A stretch of DNA of 64,000 nt from an uncultured Psychroserpens sp. (GTDB lineage: Bacteria > Bacteroidota > Bacteroidia > Flavobacteriales > Flavobacteriaceae), in assembly GCF_947501425.1 (NCBI RefSeq), contig NZ_CANMVN010000006.1, forward strand, positions 186,001-250,000, given 5' to 3'. The position numbers and the translations under genes are program-made. The notes beneath the pieces are model-generated. The model was not told where the DNA came from and searched no databases. It worked only from the letters and a program-made list of their open reading frames with translations. Shown here piece by piece: positions 1 through 7,330 of the stretch. The stretch's first letter is position 1, and the number at the start of each line of letters is the position of its first letter.

Positions 1-1041
1 TTAAAATCTAAAAAAAAATTACCAACCTGGTTTGGTACTGAGAATATCTATTACCCAAATAAACTAAATATTGAACAAACATCGTCTGAATTAGCAGCCT
101 TACATAAATCTCAACTCCTGTCTGGAAACTCAATAATTGATATTACAGGAGGATTTGGTGTAGATTGCTACTACTTTTCTAAACAATTTAAAAATGTAAC
201 ACATTGTGAGATCAATGAAACCTTATCTTCAATTGTAAAACACAACTACAAATATTTAGGTGTTACTAATATACATACTATCACTGAGGATGGTTTAAAG
301 TATTTATCCTCTCATGATCACACTTATGATTGGATCTATATTGACCCTTCACGAAGACACGATAGCAAAGGAAAAGTATTCTTTTTAAAAGATTGCTTAC
401 CAGATGTTCCGAGTCATTTAGAAGACCTCTTCAGGTATAGTCATAACATTGCTGTAAAAACATCGCCATTACTAGATCTAACAGTTGGATTGAATGAATT
501 AAAATATGTAAAAGAGATACATATTGTCGCTATAAAAAATGAAGTAAAAGAGCTATTATGGATATTAGAAAACGGTTTTAACAATGATGTCATTGTCAAA
601 ACCGTTAATATTATGGAAAACAAAAAGAATGTCTTCTCTTTTCAACTAAATACAGAGGCCATAGCCAAAGTGACATATGGGTCTCCACAAAATTATTTGT
701 ATGAGCCTAATGCTGCAATTCTTAAATCTGGAGGATTTAACAGCGTATCTGAAAGTTTAAAATTATCAAAACTACATCAGCACTCACATTTGTATACCAG
801 TGAGAACCTCATTGAATTCCCAGGTCGATCTTTTGAGGTTAAATCGGTAATTGATTATAATAAAAAGAACCTAAAGGTCTTGAATATCTCAAAAGCTAAT
901 GTAACTACCAGAAACTTCCCTGAAACAGTTCAACAACTTCGAAAAAAATACCGCATTAAAGATGGAGGTAATACATACCTGTTCTTTACGACAAATAATT
1001 TCAACGAAAAAATAGTAATTGTTTGCTATAAAGTTCCTTAA
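1..1041 (+). CDS. Class I SAM-dependent methyltransferase with THUMP-like domain (5' partial)
   Basis: The reading frame is open from the first base of the window, so the gene begins upstream; about 346 residues are present and perhaps 45-50 N-terminal residues are missing. The SAM-binding motif DITGGFGVD lies near visible residue 47 and a DPSRR motif near residue 117, the pattern of the flavobacterial methyltransferases that carry a PG_1098-type ferredoxin-like region and a C-terminal THUMP-like domain. The C-terminal part (RNFPETVQQLRKKYRIKDGG) fits that THUMP-like end. THUMP-type domains bind RNA, so an RNA substrate is likely but not shown. The stop overlaps by 4 bases the stop of the convergent lipoprotein gene. 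Confidence 0.85.
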   Translation, partial: LKSKKKLPTWFGTENIYYPNKLNIEQTSSELAALHKSQLLSGNSIIDITGGFGVDCYYFSKQFKNVTHCEINETLSSIVKHNYKYLGVTNIHTITEDGLKYLSSHDHTYDWIYIDPSRRHDSKGKVFFLKDCLPDVPSHLEDLFRYSHNIAVKTSPLLDLTVGLNELKYVKEIHIVAIKNEVKELLWILENGFNNDVIVKTVNIMENKKNVFSFQLNTEAIAKVTYGSPQNYLYEPNAAILKSGGFNSVSESLKLSKLHQHSHLYTSENLIEFPGRSFEVKSVIDYNKKNLKVLNISKANVTTRNFPETVQQLRKKYRIKDGGNTYLFFTTNNFNEKIVIVCYKVP

Positions 1042-1448
1042 AGATTAACAGGCGTATTTGGTAATAAATCGTTGTTTGAATCGATTTCCATGTCATAACT
1101 CATACACTGATCCATAGCAAATACAACTTTATTATCACTTACTCCAGTAGTATTCTTAATTACATTAAATATGATATCACCAGAAGCAAAAGATAAATAG
1201 CTTGAAGTATTTCCAGGAGCTAGATCTTGAACAGTATGCAAAATCGTACCATCTATAGTAGCAATTTGCAAAGTCACAGCAATAGTTCCATTGTTAGTAA
1301 TCCTAGCTTGAGGATCCTGATCTGCACAAGGATCTTGTGCGATTTGATTGTCGAGTAATTGTTGCTCTTCTATTGATTCAACAGAACAGCTAAAACACGT
1401 AGTTATCACAATTGCACAAGCAATTGCGTTTTTAAGTAGGTTTTTCAT
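1038..1448 (-). CDS. Small putative lipoprotein, unknown function
   Basis: This encodes 136 residues beginning with a lipoprotein signal (a basic MKNLLKN start, a hydrophobic stretch and a cysteine at TTCFSC), so the mature protein is probably anchored to a cell-envelope membrane. The rest is a short beta-rich sequence with two further cysteines (DPCADQD and MDQCMSY) that could pair. I recognise no catalytic motif and no named domain. The gene is a single transcription unit with a consensus Bacteroidota promoter just upstream on the minus strand, and it converges on the methyltransferase gene. Confidence 0.75.
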   Translation of the reverse strand: MKNLLKNAIACAIVITTCFSCSVESIEEQQLLDNQIAQDPCADQDPQARITNNGTIAVTLQIATIDGTILHTVQDLAPGNTSSYLSFASGDIIFNVIKNTTGVSDNKVVFAMDQCMSYDMEIDSNNDLLPNTPVNL

Positions 1449-1668
1449 CGATTTGGGGTTTAATGAAAATTATGGTACAAAGGTAATTCTAAAAATGAAT
1501 AAAACAAACTATTTTATCGTTTAAATGTAAAATATAATCGATGAAATGCATATTTCTTTATGAAACATCGACGAAATACACATCTAAGTAATTGATAATA
1601 AATACTTTTAGATAAAAATGCAATTACAACACCTAGAATCAAAATATACTTTATTGTATCAATATGTT
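1449..1668. other. Intergenic, no gene seen
   Basis: AT-rich spacer between the lipoprotein gene and the GIY-YIG repeat array. Apart from the promoter at 1478-1508 it shows only a loose direct repeat (GATGAAATGCA near 1540 and GACGAAATACA near 1570). I see no ORF or RNA gene. Confidence 0.6.
1478..1508 (-). promoter_or_regulatory. Bacteroidota primary sigma promoter for the lipoprotein gene
   Basis: On the minus strand TTTG (1508-1505) is followed after exactly 19 bases by TACCTTTG (1485-1478), an exact match to the TTTG-N19-TAnnTTTG consensus. It sits 30 bases before the ATG at 1448. Confidence 0.75.
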
Positions 1669-1692
1669 ATAAAATACAATGTTATTTGAAAC

Positions 1693-1722
1693 AAAAAAGC
1701 CTCGCCATTACTGACGAAGCTT
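1693..1722 (-). terminator. Terminator hairpin, array copy 1
   Basis: On the minus strand AAGCTTCG and CGAGGCTT pair (8 bp, one G-T wobble) around a 10-base loop and are followed by six T. This is a duplicate of the terminator behind tRNA-Arg. Confidence 0.7.
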
Positions 1723-1738
1723 TAAGTGAGCCCTGAAG

Positions 1739-1808
1739 GATTCGAATGCCGAATTAAATCGGCACAAGCACTTAGACCGTTCCGCAGAATTGCGGAATGC
1801 TCTATACT
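1739..1808 (-). pseudogene. Degenerate tRNA-Arg-like fragment, copy 1
   Basis: Read on the minus strand, ATAGAGCA, a hairpin TTCCGCAATTCTGCGGAA in place of the anticodon arm, CGGTCTAAG, a 24-base insert holding the palindrome GCCGATTTAATTCGGC, then TTCGAATCCTTCAGGGCTCA. The outer blocks match tRNA-Arg(TCT) at 2487-2560, but the acceptor 5' strand is missing and the anticodon arm cannot form a normal 5-bp stem with a 7-base loop. This copy also has C to T damage in CGGTCGAAG. It is not expected to be a working tRNA. Confidence 0.65.
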
Positions 1809-2050
1809 CTATCTATAAGCCATTTTATATATACCCTTGACTTTTTACTTTTTATTTCACGCTCTCTTTTATAAGCTTCTGTCTTGCTTACAAATGTTTC
1901 AGAGTAAACAACCTTCCAGTCATTGGCTCTTCCTGTATAACCCTTATGATTTGTATTATGTTTTCGTAGTCGCTCAATCAAATCATCACAAGTATAACCT
2001 ACATAATAAGTATCAATAGTCTCAGAAAATAAAATATATGTATGACACAT
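1802..2050 (-). CDS. GIY-YIG nuclease family protein, array copy 1
   Basis: An 82-residue single-domain GIY-YIG protein. The motif pair is YYVGYT near residues 14-19 with the following CDDLIERLRKHN, and a later conserved glutamate in the SETFVSKTEAYKRERE helix; the R of LIERLRKHN and this E fit the catalytic positions. UvrC and homing nucleases carry extra domains that are absent here. I chose the ATG at 2050 (MCHTYILFSE); a TTG at 2059 is an alternative. The protein is identical to the copy at 2182-2430. The last codons and the TAG stop fall in a tRNA D-arm-like sequence (GTATAGAGCA). Small GIY-YIG genes are common in flavobacteria; their role is unknown. Confidence 0.85.
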   Translation of the reverse strand: MCHTYILFSETIDTYYVGYTCDDLIERLRKHNTNHKGYTGRANDWKVVYSETFVSKTEAYKREREIKSKKSRVYIKWLIDRV

Positions 2051-2072
2051 AAAATACAATGTTATTTAAAAC

Positions 2073-2102
2073 AAAAAAGCCTCGCCATTACTGACGAAGC
2101 TT
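2073..2102 (-). terminator. Terminator hairpin, array copy 2
   Basis: Same 8-bp stem (AAGCTTCG with CGAGGCTT) and T-run on the minus strand as the other copies, lying upstream of the GIY-YIG copy at 1802-2050. Confidence 0.7.
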
Positions 2103-2118
2103 TAAGTGAGCCCTGAAG

Positions 2119-2188
2119 GATTCGAATGCCGAATTAAATCGGCGCAAGCACTTCGACCGTTCCGCAGAATTGCGGAATGCTCTATACT
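2119..2188 (-). pseudogene. Degenerate tRNA-Arg-like fragment, copy 2
   Basis: Same organisation as the fragment at 1739-1808 but less decayed: ATAGAGCA, the altered anticodon-arm hairpin, an intact CGGTCGAAG, the 24-base palindromic insert and the tRNA-Arg 3' end. The insert sits exactly where the T-stem meets the TTCGAAT loop; the true tRNA has a single G there. Confidence 0.65.
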
Positions 2189-2430
2189 CTATCTATAAGC
2201 CATTTTATATATACCCTTGACTTTTTACTTTTTATTTCACGCTCTCTTTTATAAGCTTCTGTCTTGCTTACAAATGTTTCAGAGTAAACAACCTTCCAGT
2301 CATTGGCTCTTCCTGTATAACCCTTATGATTTGTATTATGTTTTCGTAGTCGCTCAATCAAATCATCACAAGTATAACCTACATAATAAGTATCAATAGT
2401 CTCAGAAAATAAAATATATGTATGACACAT
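2182..2430 (-). CDS. GIY-YIG nuclease family protein, array copy 2
   Basis: Identical in protein sequence over 82 residues to the copy at 1802-2050. It lies directly behind tRNA-Arg and its terminator on the same strand. The ATG at 2430 is preferred; a TTG at 2454 would add eight residues but lies in the terminator tail. Because the terminator stands between the tRNA and the gene, expression needs read-through or a promoter in the short gap, and I found no consensus promoter there. Confidence 0.85.
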   Translation of the reverse strand: MCHTYILFSETIDTYYVGYTCDDLIERLRKHNTNHKGYTGRANDWKVVYSETFVSKTEAYKREREIKSKKSRVYIKWLIDRV

Positions 2431-2452
2431 AAAATACAATGTTATTTGAAAC

Positions 2453-2482
2453 AAAAAAGCCTCGCCAATACTGACGAAGCTT
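2453..2482 (-). terminator. Rho-independent terminator of tRNA-Arg
   Basis: Directly after the tRNA 3' end on the minus strand, AAGCTTCG (2482-2475) pairs with CGAGGCTT (2464-2457) and is followed by a T-run. Confidence 0.75.
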
Positions 2483-2486
2483 TAAG

Positions 2487-2560
2487 TGAGCCCTGAAGGA
2501 TTCGAACCTTCGACCGCCTCCTTAGAAGGGAGGTGCTCTATCCAGCTGAGCTAAGAGCCC
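2487..2560 (-). tRNA. tRNA-Arg (anticodon TCT)
   Basis: A 74-nt cloverleaf without encoded CCA. The acceptor stem is GGGCTCT with AGGGCTC (two G-T wobbles), the D-arm GCTC/GAGC, the anticodon stem CCTCC/GGAGG around CTTCTAA (anticodon TCT) and the T-arm GAAGG/CCTTC around TTCGAAT. It follows tRNA-Pro by 39 bases on the same strand and probably shares its transcript. Its 3' end is duplicated in the downstream array. Confidence 0.95.
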
Positions 2561-2599
2561 TAATAAATGTTCTTATTCACTTAAGTTGCAAAGAACTAG

Positions 2600-2674
2600 T
2601 CGGGGTGGCAGGATTCGAACCTGCGACCTCCGCGTCCCAAACGCGGCGCGATAACCGGGCTACGCTACACCCCG
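2600..2674 (-). tRNA. tRNA-Pro (anticodon TGG)
   Basis: A 75-nt cloverleaf without encoded CCA: acceptor CGGGGTG/CACCCCG, anticodon stem CCGCG/CGCGG around TTTGGGA (anticodon TGG), and T-arm GCAGG/CCTGC around TTCGAAT. It is the first gene of a two-tRNA unit. Confidence 0.95.
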
Positions 2675-2724
2675 AAATTGGTTATCTCAATTTGAGTTAC
2701 TAATTTCTCTCAAAATTCGAGGTG

Positions 2725-2732
2725 CAAATATA
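2725..2732 (-). promoter_or_regulatory. Promoter -7 element of the tRNA-Pro/tRNA-Arg unit
   Basis: Minus-strand TATATTTG matches TAnnTTTG and lies about 50 bases before tRNA-Pro. A TTG upstream is spaced at 21 rather than 19 bases, so the -33 element is weak. Confidence 0.5.
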
Positions 2733-2792
2733 TATTTTTTCTTTAAAAATTGACAACTTTTATTATTAAATTTAAGCATAAAATTTATTTTG

Positions 2793-3902
2793 ATGAAATT
2801 TCTAAGGCATTCTGTATTTATATTCAGTTTTTTAGGTCTTATTGCATGTGCACAAGACAAAAATCCTATCAACAATGAACACTCCTACGAACTTGTTGTT
2901 CCTGAGCTATCTAACCCTTGGGGTTTCGCGTTTCTTCCAGATGGCTCTATGCTAATCAATGAGAAAGAAGGTGAAATCATTCACTTTAAAAATGGAAATA
3001 AAACTTCTGTAAAAGGTGTCCCTAAAGTCTACAATCGCGGACAAGGAGGTTTGTTGGATGTCAAATTACATCCAGATTACAAGACAAATGGTTGGATTTA
3101 TCTTACCTATGCCTCTTCCGAAGGAGAAGGAAAAGGCGGTCATACAGCGCTAATGCGAGCACAACTAAAAAATAACACTTTAGTAGATTCTGAAGTTTTA
3201 TACAAAGCTACTCCAAATACTACCAGAGGACAGCATTTTGGCTCAAGAATTGAGTTTGATGACGAAGGTTATCTCTACTTCACTATTGGAGAACGAGGTA
3301 ATCGAGATGTTAATCCGCAGGATATTACTCGAGATGGCGGCAAAGTGTACCGATTACATGATGACGGGACTATTCCTTCAGACAATCCGTTTGTTAATGA
3401 TGAAAACGCAAAAACTGCTATCTATTCTTTCGGACATAGAAATCCGCAAGGAATGGCTATCCACCCTGAGACACGTGAGATTTGGACCCATGAACATGGT
3501 CCGAAAGGAGGTGATGAAATCAATATTATAAAGTCAGGTAGAAACTACGGCTGGCCAGTAATTACCTATGGTATAAATTATATTGGTACTAAAATTACAG
3601 ATGAAACCGCTCGTAAAGGCATGGAGCAGCCACTACATTATTGGGTGCCATCTATCGCTCCAAGTGGAATGGCATTTATTTCAAGCGACAAATATAAAGG
3701 CTGGAAAGGTAATTTATTAGTAGGCTCACTCAAATTCCAATACTTGGATAATTGCTACATTAAAGATGGAAAAATTGTTAAGGAGGAACGGCTACTCGAT
3801 GGACTCGGACGTGTTCGATCTGTAAATCAAGGTCCGGATGGCTTTATATATGTAGGTATAGAAAATTTAGGAATTGTAAAACTCATCAAAGGTAAAAAAT
3901 GA
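2793..3902 (+). CDS. PQQ-dependent sugar dehydrogenase, lipoprotein (glucose/sorbosone dehydrogenase family)
   Basis: A 369-residue protein of the soluble aldose sugar dehydrogenase (YliI/Asd) beta-propeller family, which oxidises aldose sugars with PQQ as cofactor. The conserved blocks are in order: WGFAFLPDG, GQGGLLDVKLHPDY, HFGSRIEFDDEGYLYFTIGERG, GHRNPQGMAIHP, EHGPKGGDEINII and NYGWPVITYG. A lipoprotein signal ends at LIACAQ, so it acts on the outside of a membrane. The ATG at 2793 is preferred to the TTG one codon earlier. The stop overlaps the start of the cytochrome gene (ATGA), which suggests the cytochrome takes the electrons. Confidence 0.9.
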   Translation: MKFLRHSVFIFSFLGLIACAQDKNPINNEHSYELVVPELSNPWGFAFLPDGSMLINEKEGEIIHFKNGNKTSVKGVPKVYNRGQGGLLDVKLHPDYKTNGWIYLTYASSEGEGKGGHTALMRAQLKNNTLVDSEVLYKATPNTTRGQHFGSRIEFDDEGYLYFTIGERGNRDVNPQDITRDGGKVYRLHDDGTIPSDNPFVNDENAKTAIYSFGHRNPQGMAIHPETREIWTHEHGPKGGDEINIIKSGRNYGWPVITYGINYIGTKITDETARKGMEQPLHYWVPSIAPSGMAFISSDKYKGWKGNLLVGSLKFQYLDNCYIKDGKIVKEERLLDGLGRVRSVNQGPDGFIYVGIENLGIVKLIKGKK

Positions 3903-4354
3903 AAAAAAGCTTAGGATACCTTATCATTACATTGTTGTTAATCTCATGTAATCGTTCAGAAAAAAACAAAGACATAACAGAACTTAAAAATTCTGAAGAA
4001 ACTTCTATTAATCAAAGTTCAGAACTAAAAGCCAGCATGGAGCGTGGTAAAATTATTTATACAGATTTTTGTGTCACTTGTCACTTGCCTAACGGCAAGG
4101 GAGTTCCTAAAGCCTTCCCTCCTCTCGCTAAATCTGATTACCTTATGAATAATCGAGAAGAAAGCATCAAATCTATCAAATATGGGCAATCTGGTGAAAT
4201 TACAGTTAATGGTGAAATTTATAATAATGTTATGGCGCCACTTGGACTAGAAGATGATGAAATAGCAGATGTCATGAACTATATTACCAATAGCTGGGGC
4301 AATTCTAATGATAAGTTAATAACTGAGGAAGAAGTTTCAAAAATTGAACGTTAA
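3899..4354 (+). CDS. c-type cytochrome, lipoprotein
   Basis: A 151-residue protein with a lipoprotein signal ending at LLLISC, an acidic linker and one cytochrome c domain. The haem motif CVTCH covers residues 58-62 and a likely axial methionine lies in NNVMAPLG (residue 112), followed by the usual C-terminal helix (DDEIADVMNYITNSW). It overlaps the sugar dehydrogenase gene by 4 bases, so the two form an operon, and it most likely passes electrons from the PQQ enzyme to the respiratory chain. Confidence 0.9.
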   Translation: MKKSLGYLIITLLLISCNRSEKNKDITELKNSEETSINQSSELKASMERGKIIYTDFCVTCHLPNGKGVPKAFPPLAKSDYLMNNREESIKSIKYGQSGEITVNGEIYNNVMAPLGLEDDEIADVMNYITNSWGNSNDKLITEEEVSKIER

Positions 4355-4404
4355 TGTTCTAGCATATTTATTAAATTTGTTTTACTAAAAATCAATCACT
4401 ATTT

Positions 4405-5016
4405 ATGCTTATAATTGGAATTGCAGGAGGTACAGGTTGTGGAAAAACAACGGTTGTAAATCAAATACTTAACGAATTACCTGAAGGAGAAGTTGGTGTT
4501 ATTTCTCAAGATTCTTACTATAAAGACACTTCGCATTTGAGTTATGAAGAACGAGTAAAGATCAATTTTGATCATCCACGATCTATAGATTTCGAATTAT
4601 TAGAAGCGCATTTAAAAGATTTAAAACAAGGATTACCAATATATCAACCAGTATATTCGTTTGTTAAGCATAACCGAACTGGAGACACCATTAAGACCAA
4701 CCCAAGAAAAGTAATGATTGTTGAAGGAATTTTGATTCTAACCAATCCAGAACTTAGAGAAATGTTCGATATCAAAATCTTTGTACATGCTGATAGTGAC
4801 GAACGCCTGATTAGACGACTAAAACGTGATATATCTGAGCGAGGGCGTGATATTGATGAAGTATTAAGCAGATATCAAACCACTTTAAAACCTATGCATC
4901 AACAATTTATAGAACCCATGAAAGAGTATGCAGACATCATCATACCAAACAATAAATACAATACTGTTGCTGTTGATATAGTTAAAACCATTATCAACGA
5001 AAAACTCATAAGCTAA
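4405..5016 (+). CDS. udk: Uridine kinase
   Basis: A 203-residue cytosolic kinase that phosphorylates uridine and cytidine to UMP and CMP in pyrimidine salvage. The P-loop GGTGCGKT is at residues 8-15, QDSYYKD follows at the nucleoside site, and FDHPRSIDF and VEGILIL are the family blocks. Length is normal. The next gene starts at its stop codon (TAATG), so udk leads a run of tightly linked genes that continues into the methylmalonyl-CoA mutase genes. Confidence 0.95.
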   Translation: MLIIGIAGGTGCGKTTVVNQILNELPEGEVGVISQDSYYKDTSHLSYEERVKINFDHPRSIDFELLEAHLKDLKQGLPIYQPVYSFVKHNRTGDTIKTNPRKVMIVEGILILTNPELREMFDIKIFVHADSDERLIRRLKRDISERGRDIDEVLSRYQTTLKPMHQQFIEPMKEYADIIIPNNKYNTVAVDIVKTIINEKLIS

Positions 5017-5321
5017 TGCTCAAATACTTTAAGAACATATTCGTAATAGTATTCATCGTTTTTGCTTTCTGGATGTTGTTTATAGATTCTAATTCATTGC
5101 TCATTCATAATGAATTGAATAATGATATCAGCGATCTAGAGGCTGAAAAAGAGTATTATAAAAAAGAAATCGAAAAAGATAAAAAAGCAATAAAGGAACT
5201 TAGTACCGAAGATGGTATCGAGAAACTAGCCCGAGAAAAATATTACATGAAGAAAGATAATGAAGACATTTATATTATAGAATACGAAGACAGCCTTAAA
5301 CTAGAGAAAAAAGATGAGTAA
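5016..5321 (+). CDS. Septum formation initiator family protein (FtsB/DivIC-like)
   Basis: A 101-residue single-pass membrane protein: a short cytoplasmic start, one membrane segment near residues 8-27, a charged coiled coil (DLEAEKEYYKKEIEKDKKAI) and the closing GIEKLAREKYYMKK block typical of FtsB/DivIC proteins. These proteins join the divisome and bridge FtsQ and FtsL. Position between udk and the mutase gene with 1- and 8-base overlaps points to co-transcription. Naming it FtsB or DivIC is a matter of convention. Confidence 0.85.
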   Translation: MLKYFKNIFVIVFIVFAFWMLFIDSNSLLIHNELNNDISDLEAEKEYYKKEIEKDKKAIKELSTEDGIEKLAREKYYMKKDNEDIYIIEYEDSLKLEKKDE

Positions 5322-6669
5322 AAAACTATTTAATGATTTTTCTGAAGTTTCTTCAAAACAATGGAAGCAAAAAATTCAAGCCGATCTTAAAGGCGCAGAT
5401 TATAATGACACATTGATATGGCATACCAATGAAGGAATTGACGTTAAACCATTTTATCATTCAGATGAAGTAGAACAACAACCGTTTATATCTAACTCAA
5501 AAGCCAGTCAATTTAAAATTTGTCAGTCAATTTTTGTAGCCAATACAGAAATGTCCAACACTAAAGCGATTGATGCTATTTCCAGAGGTGCAGAAGTTAT
5601 TGAATTTATAATTCCATCCAAAGATATTTCTGTAGAGCAACTTCTAAAAAACATCGACCTCTCTGCTACTCCAATCCGCTTAAAGTTAGAATTTTTATCT
5701 CCTGATTATGTGCAGACCATTTCTTCTCTAGACAACACTAATATTAATGTAGATATTATAGGTCATCTTGTAAAAACAGGTAATTGGTACCATAATTTAA
5801 ATGAAGATCACTCACGCTTTGAAACCATTGTAAAGCAAACAAATACAATTTCAATTGATACTAGCACCTATCAAAATGCAGGTGCCAACATGGTACAACA
5901 ACTAGCCTATGCTTTAGCGCATCTGACTGAATATTTAAATCATTTCGACAATATTATTAATGAAAAGGAAAGCCTAAAGGTTGTTTTTAATGTTTCCGTT
6001 GGAACCAATTACTTTTTTGAAATAGCTAAACTTAGAGCGTTAAGATCACTATATCATACCTTGGCATTAGAGTTTGATATAAATCCAGAATGTGAAATTC
6101 ACGCAATTCCCACAAAGCGAAATAAAACCATCTACGATTATAACACGAATATGCTCAGAACAACAACAGAATGTATGAGTGCTATTCTAGGTGGTGCCAA
6201 TGTAATTACCAATATGCCTTATGACGAAATTTATCATAAAGACAATGAGTTTGGTAATCGTATTTCACGAAACCAATTACTAATTCTTAAAAAAGAGAGT
6301 TATTTTGACAAAGTAGACAACCCAGCCGATGGTGCCTACTACATTGAAAGCTTAACTACTCAATTAAGTGAAAAAGCTCTAGAGGTGTTTAAACTTATAG
6401 AAGCCAATGGTGGTTTTCTTGCTCAACTTAAAGAAGGAACTATTCAAAAGAAAATCAAAGAAAGTGCTGATAAAGAACAAAAGCAGTTTGATGCAGGTGA
6501 TTTTGTCTTATTAGGTACAAATAAGCATCCAAATCCCCAAGACAAAATGAAAGATGACTTGGAGCTGTATCCTTTTGTAAAACACAACCCTGTAAAAACA
6601 TTAATTGCTCCAATTGTTGAGAAACGACTCGCTGAAACCTTAGAACAAGAACGACTTAAATCTGAATAA
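5314..6669 (+). CDS. mutA: Methylmalonyl-CoA mutase small subunit
   Basis: A 451-residue protein with the TIM-barrel fold of the mutase family but no B12-binding domain, as expected for the small non-catalytic subunit of the heterodimeric enzyme. Recognisable blocks are KQWKQKIQADLKGADYNDTL at the start, AILGGANVITNMPYD and RISRNQLLILKKESYFDKVDNPADGAYY. The enzyme interconverts methylmalonyl-CoA and succinyl-CoA in propionate and odd-chain metabolism. Its partner gene lies at 7939-10059, separated by two lipoprotein genes in the same direction. The start overlaps the upstream divisome gene by 8 bases. Confidence 0.9.
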   Translation: MSKKLFNDFSEVSSKQWKQKIQADLKGADYNDTLIWHTNEGIDVKPFYHSDEVEQQPFISNSKASQFKICQSIFVANTEMSNTKAIDAISRGAEVIEFIIPSKDISVEQLLKNIDLSATPIRLKLEFLSPDYVQTISSLDNTNINVDIIGHLVKTGNWYHNLNEDHSRFETIVKQTNTISIDTSTYQNAGANMVQQLAYALAHLTEYLNHFDNIINEKESLKVVFNVSVGTNYFFEIAKLRALRSLYHTLALEFDINPECEIHAIPTKRNKTIYDYNTNMLRTTTECMSAILGGANVITNMPYDEIYHKDNEFGNRISRNQLLILKKESYFDKVDNPADGAYYIESLTTQLSEKALEVFKLIEANGGFLAQLKEGTIQKKIKESADKEQKQFDAGDFVLLGTNKHPNPQDKMKDDLELYPFVKHNPVKTLIAPIVEKRLAETLEQERLKSE

Positions 6670-6682
6670 AATCAAACTAATT

Positions 6683-7327
6683 ATGAAATTAAAATTAGCA
6701 GTATTGACATTATGTATATGTCTTTTTAATTGTAAAGAAGAACAACAAAAAGTAACCTTTGATGATTATAGATATTCACAACAAAGTATACTTAATTGTG
6801 AAAACACAGATACAGCTCTATTTCAAGAGGCTTTACTATCATTTGAAGATGATATACTAAAGTATTACACACCAGATCAGGCTGTGTATTCTCGTGCTTA
6901 CAGTTTGTTTGTTAGTCAGGCCATTGCTAATAAAATTGATTATTCTAAAATGGTGTCTGAGCATTCTAAGACCATTCTTGAAGCACTAAAACAAGACCAA
7001 AACCTTTGGACTACTAATCCAGATGGCAGTAAAGTCAATTTCAATCATCCTATTTTCGAATGTATTGGTAAAAACATAAAAGATGAACCTCTTAGAAAAA
7101 CATTTAATGCATTAATTCAAACCAATAGCATGAGTATGAGAATGTTTGGCGGACAATTGAGACGCAAGACTTTTGATATGAAAGACGATAAATATCTTGC
7201 TACTTATGTGGCTTTAGATTTATTCTACGGAAAATTTTATGAAACGGATTTAAGTCTGAAATCTGCAAATGCAGAACAAGCTAAAAAGCCCGAAGAACAT
7301 TCATCACATGATGATCATAACCATTAA
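6683..7327 (+). CDS. Putative lipoprotein of unknown function
   Basis: 214 residues with a lipoprotein signal (CLFNCKEE). The body is rich in helical residues, and the C-terminus is histidine-rich (EEHSSHDDHNH), which could bind metal. I recognise no named domain. It sits 13 bases after mutA and 3 bases before another lipoprotein gene in the run leading to mutB. Nothing in its sequence suggests a direct role in the mutase reaction. Confidence 0.8.
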   Translation: MKLKLAVLTLCICLFNCKEEQQKVTFDDYRYSQQSILNCENTDTALFQEALLSFEDDILKYYTPDQAVYSRAYSLFVSQAIANKIDYSKMVSEHSKTILEALKQDQNLWTTNPDGSKVNFNHPIFECIGKNIKDEPLRKTFNALIQTNSMSMRMFGGQLRRKTFDMKDDKYLATYVALDLFYGKFYETDLSLKSANAEQAKKPEEHSSHDDHNH

Positions 7328-7330
7328 TAA

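Larger units (their letters stand above)
1669..2508 (-). repeat. Tandem 380-bp array: tRNA-Arg-like tail, terminator hairpin, GIY-YIG gene
   Basis: Two near-identical units with a period of exactly 380 bases (about 1669-2048 and 2049-2428) are followed by a third partial copy (2429-2508) that runs into the intact tRNA-Arg. Read on the minus strand each unit has the 3' end of tRNA-Arg (TTCGAATCCTTCAGGGCTCA), a rho-independent terminator and the nuclease ORF, and then ends in a degenerate tRNA-like segment. Only scattered base differences separate the units (for example at 1764, 1774, 1688 and 2068), so the duplication is recent or kept uniform by conversion. Confidence 0.9.

Noticed and set aside
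1837-2019. 60-residue plus-strand ORF, repeated at 2217-2399
   Set aside because: It is antisense to the GIY-YIG gene and appears twice only because that gene is duplicated.
1669-2508. CRISPR array
   Set aside because: The 380-bp repeated units contain a gene and a tRNA tail; there are no short repeats with unique spacers here or elsewhere in the window.
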